DNA from: Crocinitomix sp.
GTDB lineage: Bacteria; Bacteroidota; Bacteroidia; Flavobacteriales_D; Crocinitomicaceae
Direction of reading: 5' to 3'
NCBI GenBank assembly: GCA_020849935.1
Contig: JADZFJ010000524.1
Location: forward strand, 1-10,036
DNA length: 10,036 bases
A program made the translations under genes and the position numbers. Shown piece by piece: positions 5,730 to 10,036 of this stretch (position 1 is the first letter of the stretch; each line of letters opens with the position of its first letter). The notes beneath the pieces were generated by a model that did not search any database, was not told the DNA's origin, and saw only the letters and a list, made by a program, of their open reading frames with translations.

Positions 5730-7805
5730 ATGATACCTAAACAAACCATAGATGAAATATATCAAGCTGCTCGGGTCGAGGAGGTGATAGGTGAGTTTGT
5801 GCAGCTTAAAAAGTCAGGGTCAAATTTTAAAGGGAAAAGTCCGTTTGTAGATGAGCGTACGCCATCATTTATGGTGTCACCAGCCAAACAAATTTGGAAA
5901 TGTTTTAGTACTTCGAAAGGGGGAAATGTGGTGGCGTTTTTGATGGAGGTTGAACATTTGAGTTATGTTGAGGCTTTAAAATGGTTGGCGAATAAGTACA
6001 ATATCGAGATCAAAGAGGATCGCGAAAAATCTGCCGAAGAAATTGCCAATTATTCGGAACGTGAAAATTTGAGTATTGTCAACGAATTTGCAAAGACAAC
6101 ATTTCAATCTAACTTATGGAAACACGAACAAGGCAAGGCCATTGGCTTGTCGTATTTCATTTCGCGTGGATTTCGTGAAGATATTATAGAAAAATTTCAA
6201 TTAGGATATTGTTTAGACGAGTCGGATGGTTTTACTTCGATAGCGCTGGCAAAAAATTATAAATTAGAATTTCTTGAAAAGGCTGGTTTAACGAAAGTTA
6301 AGGACAATCGAACCTTTGATTTTTATCGGGGACGTGTGATGTTTCCAATTCATAGCATCGCCGGTAAAGTGCTTGGATTCGGTGGAAGAACGCTCAAACC
6401 AGATAAAAACATTGCCAAGTATTTTAACTCGCCCGAAAGCGAATTATACAATAAGAGTAAGATTTTATACGGGCTCTTTTTTGCAAAAAACACAATTATT
6501 AAATACGATAATTGTTTTTTAGTAGAAGGATATACCGATGTAATTTCCCTGTATCAAGCAGGAGTTGAAAATGTGGTGGCATCTTCTGGTACCAGTTTGA
6601 CCGTCGATCAAATAAAACTCATCAAACGGTACACCGAAAATGTAACGATTTTGTACGATGGTGATGCCGCTGGAATTAAAGCCTCTTTTCGTGGAATCGA
6701 CATGATTCTTTCGGAAGGTTTAAATGTGAAGGTGGTGCTTTTTCCAGATGGGGAGGATCCTGATTCCTTTGCAAAGAAATCGTCAACCGAAGAATTAAAA
6801 GGATACATTGACCGAAATTCGAAAGATTTTATTGTTTTTAAATCGGATGTTCTTCTAAAAGATGCTGGAAATGATCCGCTGAAAAAAGCGCAATTGATTA
6901 ATGACATTATTGGTTCAGTTGCAGTCATTGATGACGCGATTAAACGTCAAATTTACAGCAAAGAATGTGCAACAATATTTGGCATCGCCGAAGAAACGAT
7001 CATTCAAGAAGTTAACAAGGTTAGGCAGAAAAAACGAGTTGAAAAACAACGAATAGAGGATCGGAGACAAGTAACGGATCAAACTACAACAGCGTCCAAT
7101 AAGCCAACTGAGCCTAATGCGGTTGTTGGGGGTGAGATGGATTATGAAATGCCAATCGAAGCGTTTTTATCGCCAGAAGATTTGGACCAACCCTCGGCTA
7201 TTTCTGAGACGACACAACAAAAAGATCTTTACTATTTCGAATATGATCTCATCCGAATTTTATTAAATTATGGGTTGTTTTCTATTCAAACAGATCATGT
7301 TGAGTTGGATGAAAATAGCGAAGAAAAAATTGTTCGTGTGGAGGTGCCTGTAATTGAGTTGATTTTGCATGAATTGGAAAGGGATCAAATTGAATTTCAA
7401 CATCCAGTTTTTAATGCAATTTTAAAAGAATTTAGCGTTGGTAAAGCAGAAAACATTTTGTACAATATCGATCATTTTATTCGTCACGAAAATCTCGAGA
7501 TTAGCGGCAAAGCTGCGGAAATTGTCACGCAAAAATATGAAACCAGTGCAAATTGGAGCCTGAAAAAGGTGCGGATAAATACGGAAATTGATAAATTAGA
7601 TCAAGCCGTGATGGAATCCTTATACGCGTTTAAAAGTGCCCATGTTCGCAAACAAATTGGTGAAATTCAAGTTAGGATTAATCAACTCAATGAACTCGGT
7701 ACCGAAGAAAGTATCTTGGAAATTATGAGTTTACTTAATCAGCACAAACAATTAGATAAAGTGAAGTTACTTTTGTCAGATAAATTAGGAAGAATAATTA
7801 TTTAA
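5730..7805 (+). CDS. dnaG: DNA primase DnaG
   Basis: DnaG makes RNA primers at the replication fork in partnership with the DnaB helicase. The 691-residue product shows the N-terminal CHC2-type domain (about 1-95), the RNA polymerase core (about 115-370) and a C-terminal region (about 500-690) likely to contact DnaB. Core motifs include YRGRVMFPIHSIAGKVLGFGGR-like sequence at 199-220 and KYFNSPESELYNKSKILYG (230-248). TOPRIM metal-site motifs are FLVEGYTDV (263-271, with Glu266), LYDGDAAG (308-315, with Asp310 and Asp312) and FPDGEDPDSF (338-347), so catalysis should be intact. The zinc site is not: the CxxH and CxxC ligands align with Ser37, Val40, Cys58 and Thr61, leaving one of four. I recall similar degeneration in other Bacteroidota primases. 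A hydrophilic, probably disordered linker spans about 435-500. The gene is followed after 2 bases by the MscS channel gene, so the two are probably one transcript. Confidence 0.95.
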   Translation: MIPKQTIDEIYQAARVEEVIGEFVQLKKSGSNFKGKSPFVDERTPSFMVSPAKQIWKCFSTSKGGNVVAFLMEVEHLSYVEALKWLANKYNIEIKEDREKSAEEIANYSERENLSIVNEFAKTTFQSNLWKHEQGKAIGLSYFISRGFREDIIEKFQLGYCLDESDGFTSIALAKNYKLEFLEKAGLTKVKDNRTFDFYRGRVMFPIHSIAGKVLGFGGRTLKPDKNIAKYFNSPESELYNKSKILYGLFFAKNTIIKYDNCFLVEGYTDVISLYQAGVENVVASSGTSLTVDQIKLIKRYTENVTILYDGDAAGIKASFRGIDMILSEGLNVKVVLFPDGEDPDSFAKKSSTEELKGYIDRNSKDFIVFKSDVLLKDAGNDPLKKAQLINDIIGSVAVIDDAIKRQIYSKECATIFGIAEETIIQEVNKVRQKKRVEKQRIEDRRQVTDQTTTASNKPTEPNAVVGGEMDYEMPIEAFLSPEDLDQPSAISETTQQKDLYYFEYDLIRILLNYGLFSIQTDHVELDENSEEKIVRVEVPVIELILHELERDQIEFQHPVFNAILKEFSVGKAENILYNIDHFIRHENLEISGKAAEIVTQKYETSANWSLKKVRINTEIDKLDQAVMESLYAFKSAHVRKQIGEIQVRINQLNELGTEESILEIMSLLNQHKQLDKVKLLLSDKLGRIII

Positions 7806-7807
7806 GT

Positions 7808-9010
7808 ATGTGGGATTCAATAAAAGATTTCTTTGGTTACGCTATTATTGATTGGAACTCGGAAGCAATACCAGCAACCGAAACGACTCCGTTGATTCCG
7901 TCAGAAGATATTTTTACCCTGACCATTTTAAACTGTTTGGGTTTTTTATTGATTTATTTCGCGGCTAAAATTTTCATCAAATATATTAAACGATTTTTCA
8001 AGGCGCGTCAACTTACAGACAAGCAATTAACAATCGAGGGAAAAGAAATTGCGATTTGGAAATTAGCTCGTCAACTCATTCAGTTTAGTGCGGCGTATTT
8101 CTGTTATTTGAGTTTAAAATTGAATAACCCAAATTTAGATTTAACAAATATTTTGGGGTACGAATTTTTCCGATTCGAAGATTTTCATATCGCTGTTTAT
8201 CATTTGTTTATTGTGGTGGCCGTTATATTTCTTGCGCGAATTACGGTTAACTTTATTAAAGTATTCTTACTAAAAACAGTTGGCAAAAGGGATTCGATTG
8301 ATACAGGAACCCAGTATATTTATGTGCAATTGGCGAAATATTTGATTTATTCAATTGCGATTATTGTCCTTCTTCGCAGTTTTGGGATGAATTTAGACTT
8401 GTTTTTGACTGCCACCACCTTTCTTTTGGTGGGTGTCGGTTTGGGATTACAAGCCATTTTTCAAGATTACTTTTCAGGTTTATTATTGCTTTTTGAAGGA
8501 ACTGTAAAAGTGGGGGATGTCCTTGAAATTGAATCGGTCAATAGCAACGAAAATTTTGTCGCACGAGTGGTTCAAATTAACCTACGTACGTCGAAGGTGG
8601 AAACACGCGATGAAAAGGTATTGGTAATTCCCAATTCAAAATTAACCCAACAAAGTGTTATTAACTGGAGTTTTGGATCACCTGTCACACGTTTTGGAAT
8701 TCCAATTACCCTGCGTTATGGGGTAGATTTGGAACTCGTCAAAAAAATCTTAGTAGGATGCGCTGAACGACACCCAGATGTTTTAAAGTCCCGCGAACCG
8801 TTTGTGCGATTAATGCACTTTGGAAATAATGGGTTGGAAATGGATTTAATATTTTGGGCCGAACAAAGTTTAAATATCGAAACACTCAAAAGTGAAATTC
8901 GTTTTGATATGGATGCCCAATTGAGAAAACACAATATCACAGTCCCTTTTCCGCAAACGGATGTGCATATTAACCCAGAAATTCCACCCGTGAAAGCGGA
9001 CCTTGATTAA
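7808..9010 (+). CDS. MscS-family small-conductance mechanosensitive channel
   Basis: This inner-membrane channel should open under membrane tension and release solutes during osmotic downshock. The 400-residue protein is longer than E. coli MscS (286), with extra N-terminal sequence. Hydrophobic segments lie at about 35-56, 88-104, 127-150 and 174-190, followed by the pore-lining TM3 region at about 196-229. That region includes LLVGVGLGLQAIFQDYFSG (206-224), with the Gly-rich stretch and the Q-x-x-x-x-[DN]-Y-x-S-G motif of the family. The cytoplasmic beta domain follows: GTVKVGDVLEI (231-241), RTSKVETRDEKVLVIPNS (260-277) with the conserved [IV]PN, and the alpha/beta C-terminal domain ending near VPFPQTDVHI (379-388). 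It starts 2 bases after the dnaG stop, which implies cotranscription and perhaps translational coupling. No clear terminator follows. It could be called mscS-like, but several paralogues usually exist, so I give no symbol. Confidence 0.93.
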   Translation: MWDSIKDFFGYAIIDWNSEAIPATETTPLIPSEDIFTLTILNCLGFLLIYFAAKIFIKYIKRFFKARQLTDKQLTIEGKEIAIWKLARQLIQFSAAYFCYLSLKLNNPNLDLTNILGYEFFRFEDFHIAVYHLFIVVAVIFLARITVNFIKVFLLKTVGKRDSIDTGTQYIYVQLAKYLIYSIAIIVLLRSFGMNLDLFLTATTFLLVGVGLGLQAIFQDYFSGLLLLFEGTVKVGDVLEIESVNSNENFVARVVQINLRTSKVETRDEKVLVIPNSKLTQQSVINWSFGSPVTRFGIPITLRYGVDLELVKKILVGCAERHPDVLKSREPFVRLMHFGNNGLEMDLIFWAEQSLNIETLKSEIRFDMDAQLRKHNITVPFPQTDVHINPEIPPVKADLD

Positions 9011-9107
9011 AAGGATAGAAAGGTATTCGAAAGATAAATCTTCATTCTTTTTAAAAACGATCATTATCTGATTAAATCTAATTATTTTTAGACCTAATTC
9101 TGTAAAA

Positions 9108-10036
9108 ATGGTTCGTACAATCTTCTTTATATCCGCCTCGGTGATTACCGCTCTAATAGTTTCTTTAGGCATTTTTGTGAGTGTAAATTACTTTTTTTGG
9201 TTCGTATTATTTGGTCCTTTAATTCTTATTGGGTTAAGCGATGCATTTCAAAACGAACACGCCATTCGCAAAAACTTTCCGGTAATCGGAAATTTGCGGT
9301 ATTTGCTTGAATCAATTTCTCCAGAAATCCAGCAATATTTTGTGGAACGCCGAACAGATGGTCGCCCTATTAGTAAAAACAAACGTGCCGTTATCTATCA
9401 ACGTGCAAAAAATTTAGGGGCAACCCATGCGTTTGGTACCGAAGAAGATATCTATAGCGAAGGGTACGAATTTATCAATCAATCACTCTATCCGGCTGAG
9501 GTGTTGCACGAAGAACCAAAAGTGATTATAGGTGGAGCTTCATGCAAACAGCCCTACACGGCATCTTTATACAACATCTCCGCCATGAGTTTTGGATCAT
9601 TGTCTCAAAATGCCGTGATTGCACTCAATCAAGGAGCAAAAATGGGCGGATTTTATCAAAATACAGGCGAGGGTGGCTTAGCTCCTTATCACTTGCAAGG
9701 AGGCGATTTGGTTTGGCAGATTGGGACTGGTTATTTCGGATGTCGTAATTTAGATGGAACATTTTCGCCAGAAAATTTTAAAATAAATGCCTTACGCCCC
9801 GAAGTGAAAATGATTGAATTAAAACTTTCACAAGGAGCCAAACCTGGGCATGGTGGTGTTTTACCCGGGAAGAAAAATACGCCAGAAATTGCTGCCATTC
9901 GAGGAGTAATTGCGGGAGAGACAGTCTTATCACCTCCCGGTCACAGTGCATTTAATGGTGCCGAGGGTTTAATTAAATTTATTCAAGAATTACGTGAATT
10001 GTCGGATGGAAAACCTGTTGGATTTAAATTGTGTCT
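9108..10036 (+). CDS. FMN-binding glutamate synthase family protein (N-terminal part, cut by the window edge)
   Basis: The frame opens at ATG 9108 and stays open to the right edge, giving 309 codons with no stop; related proteins have roughly 500-550 residues, so 200 or more are missing. Residues 5-45 form one or two hydrophobic membrane segments, which mark the membrane-associated relatives of glutamate synthase rather than the classic large subunit GltB. The FMN/glutamate-synthase barrel follows with ISAMSFGSLS (157-166), NTGEGG (185-190), QIGTGYFGCR (204-213) and KLSQGAKPGHGGVLPGKK (239-256), all typical of the GltB central domain. The true substrate of these stand-alone, membrane-anchored forms is not well established, so glutamate synthesis should not be assumed; no glutaminase domain precedes the barrel. 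It follows the MscS gene on the same strand after 97 bases that hold no clear promoter or terminator, so read-through from dnaG-mscS is possible. Confidence 0.9.
   Translation, partial: MVRTIFFISASVITALIVSLGIFVSVNYFFWFVLFGPLILIGLSDAFQNEHAIRKNFPVIGNLRYLLESISPEIQQYFVERRTDGRPISKNKRAVIYQRAKNLGATHAFGTEEDIYSEGYEFINQSLYPAEVLHEEPKVIIGGASCKQPYTASLYNISAMSFGSLSQNAVIALNQGAKMGGFYQNTGEGGLAPYHLQGGDLVWQIGTGYFGCRNLDGTFSPENFKINALRPEVKMIELKLSQGAKPGHGGVLPGKKNTPEIAAIRGVIAGETVLSPPGHSAFNGAEGLIKFIQELRELSDGKPVGFKLC

Noticed and set aside
9031..9042. Possible terminator after the MscS gene (AAGAT-AA-ATCTT followed by CATTCTTTTT)
   Set aside because: The stem has only 5 bp, is AT-rich and has a two-base loop, so it is too weak to call.
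8870..9172. Minus-strand open frame of 100 codons across the end of the MscS gene and the following gap
   Set aside because: It overlaps the conserved C-terminus of the channel and the start of the glutamate-synthase-like gene on the opposite strand and shows no known motif.
9542..9748. Plus-strand open frame inside the glutamate-synthase-like gene
   Set aside because: It lies in a different phase from the conserved ISAMSFGSLS to QIGTGYFGCR segment, which is clearly the coding frame.

Overview
The window looks like ordinary chromosome from a low-GC Bacteroidota bacterium, probably Flavobacteriia or a close relative such as Crocinitomicaceae. The evidence is a secreted protein with a type IX secretion (T9SS) type A C-terminal sorting domain, promoter-like TTG/TTTG-N19-TAnnTTTG elements typical of the phylum, no strong Shine-Dalgarno sequences, and a DnaG primase whose zinc ligands are mostly replaced. 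The assignment rests on these signatures and on remembered family resemblance, not on a search.

Layout. 1-512 (minus): N-terminal part of a GT4-type glycosyltransferase that runs off the left edge. 513-752: divergent intergenic region with a good promoter for the glycosyltransferase, a GC-rich perfect palindrome and a possible -7 box for sppA. 753-2537 (plus): full-length SppA, a membrane-anchored serine/lysine signal peptide peptidase. 2542-4178 (minus): a two-gene operon, a SprT-like metalloprotein followed after 5 bases by mannose-1-phosphate guanylyltransferase, converging on sppA with only 4 bases between the stop codons. 4179-4380: the sprT leader and promoter and a strong intrinsic terminator. 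4381-5553 (minus): a secreted T9SS cargo protein with three cysteine-patterned PKD-like repeats. 5554-5729: divergent intergenic region. 5730-9010 (plus): dnaG primase and, 2 bases later, an MscS-family mechanosensitive channel. 9108-10036 (plus): N-terminal part of an FMN-binding glutamate synthase family protein that runs off the right edge.

How the genes fit together. ManC makes GDP-mannose and the glycosyltransferase probably uses a nucleotide sugar, so both plausibly serve surface polysaccharide or glycoprotein synthesis, although they are not in one operon. SppA and the T9SS cargo belong to export and envelope biology. DnaG, MscS and the glutamate-synthase-like protein are housekeeping or stress functions with no evident shared pathway. 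I see no defence system, CRISPR array, mobile element, tRNA or rRNA.

The points most worth a second look are: the SprT-like gene, whose conserved N-terminal region extends upstream of any standard start codon; the DnaG zinc site, which keeps one of four ligands; the exactly repeated cysteine spacing in the T9SS cargo; the nearly leaderless glycosyltransferase promoter; and the palindrome upstream of sppA. None of these amounts to a clearly new system.
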